Source of the DNA: CAWDVH01 sp963805705
Lineage (GTDB): Bacteria > Actinomycetota > Actinomycetes > Streptosporangiales > Streptosporangiaceae
Reading direction: 5' to 3'
DNA length: 64,000 nucleotides
NCBI GenBank assembly: GCA_963805705.1
Contig: CAWDVH010000001.1
Span: 2,604,001 to 2,668,000, forward strand
The notes below the pieces were generated by a model. It was not told the origin of the DNA, ran no database searches, and saw only the letters and a program-made list of their open reading frames with translations. The position numbers were made by a program, and so were the translations under genes. Of this stretch, positions 24,820 through 33,465 are shown in pieces (the first letter of the stretch is position 1; the number at the start of each line of letters is the position of its first letter).

Positions 24820-25611
24820 TCATGGCTGGTACCGGTAGCCCATCCCCGGCTCGGTGAGCAGGTGGCGCGGGCGCGGCGGATCGTCCTCCAGCTTGCGGCG
24901 CAGCCCGGCCATGTGAAATCGCAGGTAGTGAGTGCTGTGCTCGTAGCCTGGTCCCCACACCTCGGTCAGCAGCCGATCGGAGCTGATCAGCTGACCGGGG
25001 GAGTTCAGCAGGATCTCCAGCAGCCGCCACTCAGTGCGGGTCAGGTGAACTGCCTGTGCCCCGGCGGGCGGCGGGTCAGCAGGCATGCGAGCGGCCGTGC
25101 TGGCCGTGCCATCCGCGGTGTACCTGACTGCTGTCCTGGCGATCAGGTCGATCTCGCTGCGCCCGATTCTGAGCCGGGCTCCCGCCAGCCGGCGATCATC
25201 ACGGCGCAGCACCGCCCGCAGCCGGGCCACAAGCTCCTCCATGTCGAAGGGCTTGGTGACGTAGTCGTCGGCGCCTGCGTCCAGTGCGCCGATCCGGTCG
25301 CCGGAGCCGGTCCGCCCGGACAGCACGATGACCGGAACCGCGGACCAGCCGCGCAGCTCGCGGATGACCTCGGTGCCGTCGACGTCGGGCAGTCCGAGAT
25401 CCAGCAGGATCGCGTCCGGGGGCCGCCGCGTTGCCTCGGCCAGTGCGTCGCGGCCAGCTGACGTGATGATCACGTCGTAACCGCGGGCGCGCAGGTTGAT
25501 CCGCAGCGCCCGCAGCAGCGCGGGCTCATCCTCCACGATCAGGATCCGCGCGCCTCGCGCCGGGGCGGGACGCGCGGGCGGACCGGCTGTCCGCCCGCGC
25601 GGCTGTGTCAT
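24820..25611 (-). CDS. kdpE: KdpE-type response regulator, copy 2
   Basis: 263 residues, OmpR/PhoB class, clearly related to copy 1 (shared LLDLGLPDVDG, GADDYVTKPF, LTEVWGPGY and LTEPGMGYR). Residues 1-20 are a Pro/Arg-rich extension. The receiver has D28 and phosphorylated D71 (LLDLGLPD). The output domain carries a Pro/Ala insert (MPADPPPAGAQ) before LTRTEWRLLEILLNSPGQLI. It sits 17 nt after kdpC and 49 nt before kdpD, so both regulators are in the same transcription unit as one kinase. It may be a second DNA-binding partner for KdpD or may have taken over the main role; the sequence cannot decide. Confidence 0.85.
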   Translation of the reverse strand: MTQPRGRTAGPPARPAPARGARILIVEDEPALLRALRINLRARGYDVIITSAGRDALAEATRRPPDAILLDLGLPDVDGTEVIRELRGWSAVPVIVLSGRTGSGDRIGALDAGADDYVTKPFDMEELVARLRAVLRRDDRRLAGARLRIGRSEIDLIARTAVRYTADGTASTAARMPADPPPAGAQAVHLTRTEWRLLEILLNSPGQLISSDRLLTEVWGPGYEHSTHYLRFHMAGLRRKLEDDPPRPRHLLTEPGMGYRYQP

Positions 25612-25628
25612 CGGCCCGTCTCCCCGCG

Positions 25629-26264
25629 TCAGGACGAGACCGGGTACTTCTCGTCGAGCGCGATATTCAGGTTGAGCACGTTGACCCTGGGCTCCCCGAG
25701 GAAGCCGATGCTGCGGCCGTGCGTGTTCTCCTTGACTAGCGCCTCGACCGCTGCCGGGCTGACGCCCCTGGCCGCCGCCACCCGGTTCAGCTGGATGGAC
25801 GCGTTCTGCGGAGAGATATAAGGGTCAAGCCCGGACGCCGACGCAGTGACCGCATCCGGCGGGATGGCGGAGACCTTCACATGGTCGGATGCCGCGATCT
25901 GCTGCTGCCGCTGCTTGATCTCCTGCACCAGCTTCGGGTTGCTCGGGCCCAGGTTGGATGCGGCGGAGAAGCCGGGATCGCAGCCGTAGTCGTTCGTCGC
26001 ACCGCTCGTCGCCGCCGACGGCCGGGGCTGGAAGTACTGCGGCAGCGGGCTGCCCTTGGCATTCACGAATTCCTGGCAGAGCAGGCTGGATCCGACCACC
26101 CGGCCGTGGAAGCTGACCAGCGAGCCATTGGCCTGGTGGTGGAAGGCGCCCTGGGCGATGCCGAACACGACCACCGGGTAGATGATCCCGCAGATCACGG
26201 TGAACAACAGCAGGCCGCGCAGGGCAGCGAGGAGCTGCCGGACGGTGCTGGGGAGACGATTCAT
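25629..26264 (-). CDS. kdpC: K+-transporting ATPase subunit C (KdpC)
   Basis: 211 residues. A single N-terminal TM helix (about 10-33, LAALRGLLLFTVICGIIYPV) is followed by the KdpC outer domain with the family motifs VGSSLLCQEF, YFQPRPSA, LGPSNPKL, PPDAVTASASGLDPYISP and LGEPRVNVLNLNIALD. KdpC stabilises the KdpFABC complex and assists ATP binding. It starts 6 nt after the frame-restored kdpB stop and ends 17 nt before kdpE copy 2. It is intact and of normal length. Confidence 0.93.
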   Translation of the reverse strand: MNRLPSTVRQLLAALRGLLLFTVICGIIYPVVVFGIAQGAFHHQANGSLVSFHGRVVGSSLLCQEFVNAKGSPLPQYFQPRPSAATSGATNDYGCDPGFSAASNLGPSNPKLVQEIKQRQQQIAASDHVKVSAIPPDAVTASASGLDPYISPQNASIQLNRVAAARGVSPAAVEALVKENTHGRSIGFLGEPRVNVLNLNIALDEKYPVSS

Positions 26265-26270
26265 ATCTGA

Positions 26271-28392
26271 TCAACCGCCGAATCCTGGAATGTACTGGAT
26301 GATGAGGTCGATGGCCCAGATCCCGACGAACGGGATGATCAGCCCGCCGATGCCGTAGATCAGCAGGTTCCGGCGCAGCATCGACGAAGCCGAAGGCCGG
26401 CCGGTAGCGCACGCCGCGCAGCGCCAGCGGGATCAGCGCGATAATGATCAGCGCGTTGAAGATGATCGCCGAGGCGATCGCCGATTCCGGGCTGTGCAGG
26501 TGCAGGATGTTGAGCCGGGCCAGGCCGGGGATCACGCCCTCGAACATGGCCGGGATGATGGCGAAGTACTTGGCCACGTCGTTGGTGATGGAGAACGTGG
26601 TCAGCGCGCCGCGGGTGATGAGCAGCTGCTTGCCGATCTCCACGATCTCGATGAGCTTGGTCGGGTTGGAGTCCAGGTCCACCATGTTCCCGGCCTCCTT
26701 GGCGGCCGAGGTCCCGGTGTTCATGGCCACCCCGACGTCAGCCTGGGCGAGCGCGGGCGCGTCATTAGTGCCGTCCCCCGTCATCGCGACCAGCTTGCCG
26801 CCCTCCTGCTCCTTCTTGATGAGCGCCATCTTGTCTTCCGGCGTCGCTTCGGCCAGGAAGTCGTCCACGCCGGACTCATCCGCGATGGCCTTGGCGGTCA
26901 GCGGGTTGTCACCGGTGATCATGACGGTCCGGATGCCCATCTTGCGCATCTCGGCGAACCGCTCGGCGATGCCCTCCTTGACGATGTCCTTGAGGTAGAT
27001 CACGCCCAGCGCCCTGGCCGTGCCGTCGGTCTTCTCGGCCACGACCAGCGGGGTCCCGCCGACGCCGGAAATGCTGTCCACCATCTGCCCGAGCGCAGCC
27101 GGCGGCGTGCCGCCGTTGTCGCGGATCCACTGCCGGACCGAGGCCGATGCCCCCTTGCGCACCTGCCGCCCGCCGGCCAGGTCGATGCCGCTCATCCGGG
27201 TCTGCGCGGTGAATTCCACGAACTCGGCGCCCTGCAGCTCGCCTTCCCCCCGTTCCCGCAGGCCGTACTGATCCTTGGCCAGGACCACGATGGAGCGCCC
27301 CTCGGGGGTGTAGTCGGCCATGCTGGACAGCTGAGCGGCATCCGCCAGCTCGGCCGCGGAAACGCCATCCACGGGCAGGAACTCGGTCGCCTGCCGGTTG
27401 CCGATGGTGATCGTGCCGGTCTTGTCCAGCAGCAGGGTGTTCACGTCCCCGGCGGCCTCGACGGCGCGCCCGGACATGGCCAGCACGTTTCGCTGCACCA
27501 GCCGGTCCATGCCGGCGATGCCGATCGCGGACAGCAGCGCGCCGATCGTGGTGGGAATGAGCGCGACCAGCAGCGCGACCAGCACGACCAGGGTCTGCGG
27601 CGCGCTGGAGTAGAACGCCATCGGCTGCAGGGTGATGACCGCCAGCATGAAGATGATGGTCAGCGACGCGAGCAGGATGTTCAGTGCGATCTCGTTCGGC
27701 GTCTTCTGCCGCTGGGCCCCCTCGACCAGGGCAATCATCCGGTCGATGAACGTCTCGCCCGGCTTGGACGTGATCTGCACCACGATCCGGTCCGACAGCA
27801 CCCTGGTGCCGCCAGTGACCGCGGACCGGTCACCACCGGATTCGCGGATGACCGGAGCGGACTCGCCGGTGATCGCCGACTCGTCCACCGAGGCCACGCC
27901 CTCCACGACGTCGCCGTCGCCGGGGATGATCTCGCCGGCCTCGACCACGACATGGTCGCCGAGCGTGAGCTGGGTGCCGGGTACCGCCTCCTCGCGGGTC
28001 TCCGCCTGTCCCGGCTGCCAGCCGACCAGCCGTCGCGCCACGGTCTCCCGCTTGGTCCGGCGCAAGGTCTCGGCCTGCGCCTTGCCGCGGCCCTCGGCCA
28101 CGGCCTCGGCCAGGTTGGCGAAGACCACGGTCAGCCACAGCGTGACCACGATCGTCCAGTTGAAGACCGACGAGTTGGTGATGGCCGTGTAGGTAGTCAG
28201 GGCCGCGCCGATCTCGACGACGAACATGACCGGGTTCCTGATCTGGACCCGCGGGTCCAGCTTCTTGAAGGCATCCGGAGTGGATCTCAGCAGCATCCGG
28301 GGTTCGAGCAGGCCGCCGCCGACCTTGCGCTGCTCATCAGGGCGAGCGCGGCCGCTGCCCGCGGGTGCCTCGGGTGTCGTAGTCACAGACAT
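26271..28392 (-). CDS. kdpB: K+-transporting ATPase subunit B (KdpB), C-terminus frameshifted by one extra base
   Basis: The P-type ATPase catalytic subunit that energises K+ import. The frame from ATG 28392 gives a full KdpB up to about residue 665: actuator motif (VDESAITGES), phosphorylated D323 (LLLDKTGTIT), MITGDNPLTA and MTGDGTNDAPALAQAD. After GVRYRP the frame becomes nonsense. Dropping one T from CCTTCGG on the minus strand (near 26393-26394) restores RPASASSMLRRNLLIYGIGG and a stop at 26273-26271, giving 706 residues, normal for KdpB, and placing kdpC 6 nt further on. As written, the ORF would run through kdpC to 25825. Either a sequence error or a lesion in the last membrane segment. 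It starts 1 nt after the kdpA stop. Confidence 0.85.
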
Positions 28393-28393
28393 C

Positions 28394-30055
28394 TCAGTGC
28401 AGCCCTTCTGCGAATGGGCCCAGAGCCAGCGCGGGGAAGTAGGTCAGGCCGACGAGGACGAGGATGACGCCGACGAGCATCCCGACGAACAGGGGCTTGT
28501 GCGTCTGGACCGTGCCGGCGCTGGCCGGCACGGGTTGCTGTCTGGCCAGTGACCCGGCCAGGCCGAGCGCGAAAATCTCCGGCGCGAACCGGCCGAGCAG
28601 CATCACGACCCCGCCCACCGTGTTGTACCAGTCGGTGTTGGTCGTCAGGCCCGCGAACGCCGAGCCGTTGTTGTTGGCCATCGAGGTGAACGCGTACATG
28701 ATCTCCGTCAGGCCATGCGGGCCGGGGTTGAGTATCGACGCCTGCGGTGTCTTCAGCCCGATCGACAATCCGGCCGCGGTCAGGATCAGCACGGGCAAGG
28801 TCAGGAAGTACAGCGACGCGTATTTCATCTCGGTCGGCCGGATCTTCTTGCCGAGGTACTCGGGCGTGCGCCCGACCATCAGGCCGCCGACGAAGACGGT
28901 GACGATGGCCAGCACCAGCAGCCCGTACATTCCGGCGCCGATGCCGCCGGGGGCGATCTCCCCGAGCGCGATGTCGAACAGCGCGATCCCGCCGCCGAAC
29001 GGCGTGAACGAGTCGTGGAACGAGTTCACTGCGCCCGTGGAGGTGACTGTGGTCGAGGCGGCGAACAGCGACGATCCCGGCGTGCCGAACGCGACGTTCT
29101 TGCCTTCCATCGCCCCGTGCGCCAGCTGGGGGGCCATCCCGGCGCCCTGCGCCTCGAAGAAGCTGATCCCAATGACCGCAGCCAGCCAGATGATCACCAT
29201 GACGGCCAGCAGCGCGTAGCCCTGCCGGTTGTCCTTGACCATCTTCCCGAACGTCCGCGGCAGGGCGAACGGGATGAGCAGCAGCAGGAAGATCTCGAAC
29301 CAGTTCGTGAGCGGGTTCGGGTTCTCGAATGGATGCGCGGAGTTGGCGTTGAAGAAGCCGCCGCCGTTGTTGCCCATGTCCTTGATGACTTCCTGGGACG
29401 CGACCGGGCCGCCGACGATGCTCTGGTGCGCGCCGGACAGGGTGGTCACCGTGTGGGCGGCGGAGAAGTTGTCGATCACGCCGGAGGCCGCCAGGATGAT
29501 CGCGCCCAGGAGGGCCAGCGGCAGCAGCAGCCGGGTGATGGCCCTGGTGACGTCCACCCAGAAGTTCCCGAGCTTGTCGGTCCTGGACCGGATGAAGCCC
29601 CGGATCAGGGCGATCGCGATCACCAGGCCGACCGCGGCGGACAGAAAATTCTGCACCGCCAGGCCGCCCATCTGGACCAGGTAGCCCATCGTGGACTCGC
29701 CCGAGTAGTTCTGCCAGTTCGTGTTGGTGACGAAGGAGGCGGCGGTGTTCCAGGCCAGGGCGGGCGGCACGTTGGCCATGCCCAGCGACAGCAGGAGGTA
29801 GTGCTGCAGCCGCTCCAGGCCGTACAGGAACAGCACGCTGACCAGAGAGAACGCCAGCATGCTGCGCAGGTAGGAGGACCACTTCTGGTCGGCCGATGAG
29901 TCAACTCCGATGATCTTGTAGACGCCGCGCTCCACCCGCCAGTGCTGGTCGGTGGTGAAGATGCGGGCCATGTAGTTGCCCAGCGGCACGTAGCACACGG
30001 CCAGGGCGACGATGAGCAAGCCGAGCTGCAGCCAGCCTGCGAGTGCGGTACTCAT
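28394..30055 (-). CDS. kdpA: K+-transporting ATPase subunit A (KdpA)
   Basis: 553 residues, the K+-selective channel-like subunit, about 10 TM helices. The selectivity-filter loops are recognisable: FVTNTNWQNYSGE, DMGNNGGGFFNANSAHPFENP, FGTPGSS and TSMANNNGSAFAG. It shares 1 nt with the kdpF stop (TGATG) and is followed within 1 nt by kdpB. Length and motifs are those of a functional KdpA. Confidence 0.95.
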   Translation of the reverse strand: MSTALAGWLQLGLLIVALAVCYVPLGNYMARIFTTDQHWRVERGVYKIIGVDSSADQKWSSYLRSMLAFSLVSVLFLYGLERLQHYLLLSLGMANVPPALAWNTAASFVTNTNWQNYSGESTMGYLVQMGGLAVQNFLSAAVGLVIAIALIRGFIRSRTDKLGNFWVDVTRAITRLLLPLALLGAIILAASGVIDNFSAAHTVTTLSGAHQSIVGGPVASQEVIKDMGNNGGGFFNANSAHPFENPNPLTNWFEIFLLLLIPFALPRTFGKMVKDNRQGYALLAVMVIIWLAAVIGISFFEAQGAGMAPQLAHGAMEGKNVAFGTPGSSLFAASTTVTSTGAVNSFHDSFTPFGGGIALFDIALGEIAPGGIGAGMYGLLVLAIVTVFVGGLMVGRTPEYLGKKIRPTEMKYASLYFLTLPVLILTAAGLSIGLKTPQASILNPGPHGLTEIMYAFTSMANNNGSAFAGLTTNTDWYNTVGGVVMLLGRFAPEIFALGLAGSLARQQPVPASAGTVQTHKPLFVGMLVGVILVLVGLTYFPALALGPFAEGLH

Positions 30056-30144
30056 CAGAACCTCTCAGGCAGCACAAGGGCCACGAATAGGTAGATGGTC
30101 AGCAGGATGCCGAAGATCAGGCCGATCAGGTTCTCAGCGCTCAA
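30055..30144 (-). CDS. kdpF: K+-transporting ATPase small subunit KdpF
   Basis: 29 residues, one TM helix: NLIGLIFGILLTIYLFVALV followed by the diagnostic KdpF end LPERF. It starts at TTG (30144-30142), with AAGGGGG 9 nt upstream. The start lies inside the 3' end of the preceding 29-residue gene, and the stop overlaps the kdpA start by one base. KdpF is a lipid-like stabiliser of the KdpFABC complex. Confidence 0.85.
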   Translation of the reverse strand: MSAENLIGLIFGILLTIYLFVALVLPERF

Positions 30145-30223
30145 AGCGCTCAACCCCCTTCACGAGGAGGAAGAGCGCGGCGAACACGAGGATCGTCAGG
30201 CCGATGTAGATCACGTCCAACAC
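30134..30223 (-). CDS. Tiny membrane protein heading the kdp operon
   Basis: 29 residues: one TM helix (DVIYIGLTILVFAALFLLV) and a charged end KGVERFER. The GTG start at 30223 has a consensus AGGAGG 5 nt upstream, the best SD in this operon. The stop (30136-30134) lies 9 nt inside kdpF, so the two are translationally linked. The size and helix-plus-basic-tail plan parallel KdpF, but it lacks the RPERF-type ending. I recall similarly short unnamed ORFs ahead of kdpF in other bacteria. A second small subunit or a translation leader are both possible. Confidence 0.65.
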   Translation of the reverse strand: MLDVIYIGLTILVFAALFLLVKGVERFER

Positions 30224-30291
30224 GGAGCCCTCCTAGGCGTCGCATGCCTTACGACGTCAGTGAACTCCCGGAATCGGGCGAAAGATCGCGT

Positions 30292-30343
30292 CCATGCGCG
30301 ACCCATGCGCGCCCGCGCCGATCCCTAACAGAACCCATGCGCG
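30292..30343. promoter_or_regulatory. Three CCATGCGCG repeats upstream of the kdp operon
   Basis: Identical 9-mers at 30292-30300, 30303-30311 and 30335-30343, with start-to-start distances of 11 and 32 nt (about one and three helical turns). They lie 70-120 nt upstream of the first kdp-operon start. The phasing fits activator binding, for example by KdpE, but no KdpE consensus is available to compare. Confidence 0.35.
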
Positions 30344-30381
30344 CCGTGATCCGGCCAGGTCGCGGGCCCCCGATCTCGCCG

Positions 30382-31086
30382 TCAGCCGGCCAGGTCGCGC
30401 ACCCCGAGCTCGTCGGCTCTGGCCAGCATTTCCGCCGGGTCGGTGTACACGCGATAGGCACCGGCCCGCTCCAGTTCCTCGCGACCGTATCCGCCCGACA
30501 TCAGGCCGATGCCGAGCGAGCCGGCCCGCCGGGCGGCGAGCAGATCCCAGACGCTGTCCCCCACCACCATGGCGTCGCGCGGGTGCACCTCCAGCAGGGC
30601 CGCCGCGGCCAGGAACAGGTCCGGGTCCGGCTTGGCGTGGCGGACCATGTCCCTGGTGATCATCGGGGTGTCCTCGGGCAGGTCCAGCAGGCCCAGCGCA
30701 TGGCCCGCGGTGACGCGGTACCCGCTGGTCGCGATGGCCCACCTGATCCCGCGCCCGGTGAGCGCCGTGAGCAGCTCCACGGCCCCCGGCAGCGGCCGGA
30801 CGGTGTCGGCCTGGGCCAGGTACTCCTGGCCGTGCGCCTGCTGCAGCAGGGCGATGTCCGCATCCGACAGCGTCCGGCCGGTCTCCCGCAGCAGGGCGGA
30901 AACGAACAGGCCGCCGCTCATGCCGATCCGGCGGTGGATCCGCCACACGGACAGGTCGATATCGAGCCGGGACAGCGCGGCCCGCCAGGCGATGACGTGC
31001 TGGTACACGCTGTCGATGAGCGTGCCGTCGAGGTCGAACAGGAACGCGGGGATGGGTGGCTCGCGGTAGCTCGGGGGAGCGGTCAT
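30382..31086 (-). CDS. HAD-superfamily phosphatase (subfamily IA)
   Basis: 234 residues. Motif I FLFDLDGTLIDS (nucleophile Asp and general acid Asp), cap helices (about 25-90), motif II IATSGYR, motif III lysine in VRHAKPDPDLFLAAA and motif IV VVGDSVWDLLAARRAG. It resembles phosphoglycolate phosphatase/beta-phosphoglucomutase-type enzymes; the substrate is not predictable. The ATG at 31086 is the first that avoids overlap with the divergent SGNH gene; the SD is weak. It lies upstream of the kdp operon on the same strand, with 158 nt between. Confidence 0.8.
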   Translation of the reverse strand: MTAPPSYREPPIPAFLFDLDGTLIDSVYQHVIAWRAALSRLDIDLSVWRIHRRIGMSGGLFVSALLRETGRTLSDADIALLQQAHGQEYLAQADTVRPLPGAVELLTALTGRGIRWAIATSGYRVTAGHALGLLDLPEDTPMITRDMVRHAKPDPDLFLAAAALLEVHPRDAMVVGDSVWDLLAARRAGSLGIGLMSGGYGREELERAGAYRVYTDPAEMLARADELGVRDLAG

Positions 31087-31249
31087 GGCCACCAGTGTGC
31101 CCGTCGGCCGGCCATCAGGAAGGGGGCACTCCCGCGTTGAGCCGCGTACGTCGGCCCGGCGACAGGTGGCGGTACATCCGCTCCCAGCGCGGCCGGATCG
31201 TGTCCTGCGGGCGGACGGCTCTGCGCGGTGCATAGGACTGCCTGGCAAG

Positions 31250-32086
31250 ATGACCAGCATGGAGGCACGCGACGGGGCACCAGGGATCGGCTCTTTCGTG
31301 GCGCTCGGGGACAGCTTCACCGAGGGCCTGGATGATCAGCGGCCCGATGGCGGCGGCCTGGCCGGCTGGGCCGACCGGTTCGCGCAGCGGCTCGACGAGG
31401 TCAGCCCCGGCCTGCGCTATGCGAACCTGGCGGTACGGGGCAAGGTCCTGGGGGAGATCGCCCGCGAGCAGGTACCGCTGGCGATCGCCATGCAGCCGGA
31501 CCTGATCAGCCTGGCTGCGGGCGGCAACGACCTGCTCAGGCCGAGGGTCAGCCCGGACGAACTCGCGCAGGCATTTGACCGCGTCGTGGCTGATCTGCGC
31601 GAGGCCGGCGGCCAGGTGCTGCTGTTCACTGGGTTCGATACGCGCACGTTCCCGGTCCTTCGGCTGATCCGCCGCAAGGCGGCGATCTTCAACATGCACC
31701 TGCGCGCGATCGCCGTCCGCCGCGACTGCCACCTGGTCGACTTGTGGTCGATGAGAGTGCTGACCGACGCGCGGGAATGGAGCCAGGACCGCCTGCACAT
31801 GACGTCCGACGGCCACCGCCGGGTGGCGTTGCGGGCCTGCGAGGTCATGGGCGTCCCGGTCCGGCAGGACTGGCGGGAGCCGCTGCCGCCGCCCCCGGTT
31901 CCGGGTACCCGGCTCGGCCGGTCGGCGGGATGGCTTGCGGCCCGCCAGGTGGACGCGCGGTGGGTATCGGATCACGCTGTGCCCTGGGCGAGCAGGCGCC
32001 TGCGCGGAATCTCCTCTGGTGATGGCCGGGAGCCCAAGCGGCCGGAATTGCTGCCGCTGAGTAACACCGGCGCAGCGACGCGCTGA
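31250..32086 (+). CDS. SGNH/GDSL-family hydrolase
   Basis: 278 residues. Block I ALGDSFTEG (nucleophile Ser), the oxyanion Gly region, block III GGNDLL and block V DRLHMTSDGHRRV with the catalytic D-x-x-H. SGNH enzymes are esterases, lipases or acyl transferases. There is no signal peptide, so it is cytoplasmic. The C-terminal 50 residues after the fold are Pro/Arg-rich. The start is set at ATG 31250, shortly before the conserved GDS block; ATG 31259 is possible. No clear SD; a -10-like TAGGAC lies 11 nt upstream. Confidence 0.8.
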   Translation: MTSMEARDGAPGIGSFVALGDSFTEGLDDQRPDGGGLAGWADRFAQRLDEVSPGLRYANLAVRGKVLGEIAREQVPLAIAMQPDLISLAAGGNDLLRPRVSPDELAQAFDRVVADLREAGGQVLLFTGFDTRTFPVLRLIRRKAAIFNMHLRAIAVRRDCHLVDLWSMRVLTDAREWSQDRLHMTSDGHRRVALRACEVMGVPVRQDWREPLPPPPVPGTRLGRSAGWLAARQVDARWVSDHAVPWASRRLRGISSGDGREPKRPELLPLSNTGAATR

Positions 32087-32178
32087 GCTCAGGATCGGGG
32101 GCCGAGGTCAGCGGCGATCCACGGCAGCGACAGCGGGTCGGAGCGGAGTCGTCAGGGGTGGCGTCGCCGACGACTGGT

Positions 32179-33396
32179 TCAGGCGTCGCGCTCGATGGGG
32201 CAGGTCATGCAGCGGGGGCCGCCGCGACCGCGGCCGAGCTCGCTGCCGCGGATCGTGATGACCTCGATGCCGTGCTCGCGCAGATAGGTGTTCGTGGTCA
32301 CGTTGCGCTCGTAGGCCAGGACCAGGCCCGGCTCGATGGCCAGGACGTTGCAGCCGTCGTCCCATTGCTCCCGCTGGGCCGAATGCACGTCCTGCGTCGC
32401 GGTCAGCACGGTGATGCTGCGCTGGTCGAGCGCGGCCGCGATGGCCACGTGCATGTCCGGCGGCGGGTGATCGGTGACCTTCAGCTCCCGCGGGCCGCTG
32501 CCGGGCTCGATCGTGTAGGAGGGCAGCATGCCCATCCCCGCGTACTTAACAAACACCCCGTAGTCGGCCATCGTCAGGACGGTGTCCAGGTGCATGAACT
32601 CGCGTGCCTTGGGCATGTCGATCGCCACTAGGCACCGGGCCGCACCGGCCGAGAACAGCGCGTACGCGAGCATCTCGACGGCCTGCGGCTGGGTCCGCTC
32701 GCTCATCCCGACCAGGACAGCGCCGTTGCCGATCACCAGGACGTCGCCGCCCTCGATCGTGGCCGGGGCACTGTCGGCGCCGTGCAGCCACACCTCGAAC
32801 CCGCCTGACGCGAACATCGGATGCCACCGGTACAGCGCCTCCCCCAGGATCGTCTCCGGCCTGCGGGCCCGCCTGCGCATCGCGTTAACGGACACGCCGC
32901 CGTAGATCCAGCAGGAGTTGTCCCGCTGGTAGAGCACGTTCGGGAGCGGCGCCAGGATGAAGTCGTCCAGGTCCAGGGAGTGAAACGCGATGCTCCTGGG
33001 CTCGGGGGCCAGTTCCAGGATCTCGCGCTTGGTGAGCCCCCCGACCAGGAGCTGCGCCAGGCTCTCGGCATCGAGTCCTTCCACGGCGGCGCGCAGTGAG
33101 TCCGCGGCGAGCGGGCCGTGCAGCCGCGCGTCGAAGACCCGCTCCAGGACGTACGTCCTGGCCGCGCCGACCCTCAGCGTCTCGGTCAGCAGGGTGGCGT
33201 AGTAATGCACCTGCACCCCCCGCTGGCGCAGCGCACTGGCGAACGCGTCATGCTCCGCCTGCGCCTCGGCGACCCAGAGCATGTCGTCGAAAAGCAGGTC
33301 AGCGGCGTTGTCCGGGGTAAGCCGCTTCAGCTCCAGGTCCGGGCGATGCAGGATGACCTGCCGCAGGCGGCCGACTTCAGAGTCGACATGGAACAC
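32179..33396 (-). CDS. arcA: Arginine deiminase
   Basis: 405 residues. It converts arginine to citrulline and ammonia. Family motifs are present along the whole protein: the N-terminal EVGRLRQVILHRP, LPNVLYQRDNSCWIYGGV, IEGGDVLVIGNGAVLVGMSERT, FMHLDTVLTM and the C-terminal catalytic C396 in GRGRGGPRCMTCPI. The GTG at 33396 has GGGGAG 4 nt upstream; an open frame continues far upstream across the opposing gene but is not coding. No arcB, arcC or arcD is adjacent, so the ATP-yielding ADI pathway is incomplete here. Divergent from the dapE-like gene by 69 nt. Confidence 0.92.
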   Translation of the reverse strand: MFHVDSEVGRLRQVILHRPDLELKRLTPDNAADLLFDDMLWVAEAQAEHDAFASALRQRGVQVHYYATLLTETLRVGAARTYVLERVFDARLHGPLAADSLRAAVEGLDAESLAQLLVGGLTKREILELAPEPRSIAFHSLDLDDFILAPLPNVLYQRDNSCWIYGGVSVNAMRRRARRPETILGEALYRWHPMFASGGFEVWLHGADSAPATIEGGDVLVIGNGAVLVGMSERTQPQAVEMLAYALFSAGAARCLVAIDMPKAREFMHLDTVLTMADYGVFVKYAGMGMLPSYTIEPGSGPRELKVTDHPPPDMHVAIAAALDQRSITVLTATQDVHSAQREQWDDGCNVLAIEPGLVLAYERNVTTNTYLREHGIEVITIRGSELGRGRGGPRCMTCPIERDA

Positions 33397-33453
33397 GGCG
33401 CTCCCCGTTTCGTAGTGCTGGTCCTTACCGTTAGTTATTTCATGCCGCGCCGG

Positions 33454-33459
33454 TAGGCT
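33454..33459 (+). promoter_or_regulatory. -10 element of the leaderless dapE-like gene
   Basis: TAGGCT ends 6 nt before the GTG at 33466. No SD is present in the 69-nt divergent gap. Confidence 0.45.
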
Positions 33460-33465
33460 GCCGCC

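Noticed and set aside
25825..26270. C-terminal extension of KdpB across kdpC
   Set aside because: It results only from the frameshift near 26393; the extension is an out-of-frame reading of kdpC.
26380..26400. Programmed ribosomal frameshift in kdpB
   Set aside because: No slippery heptamer, SD-like stimulator or pseudoknot is evident at the shift site; an indel is simpler.
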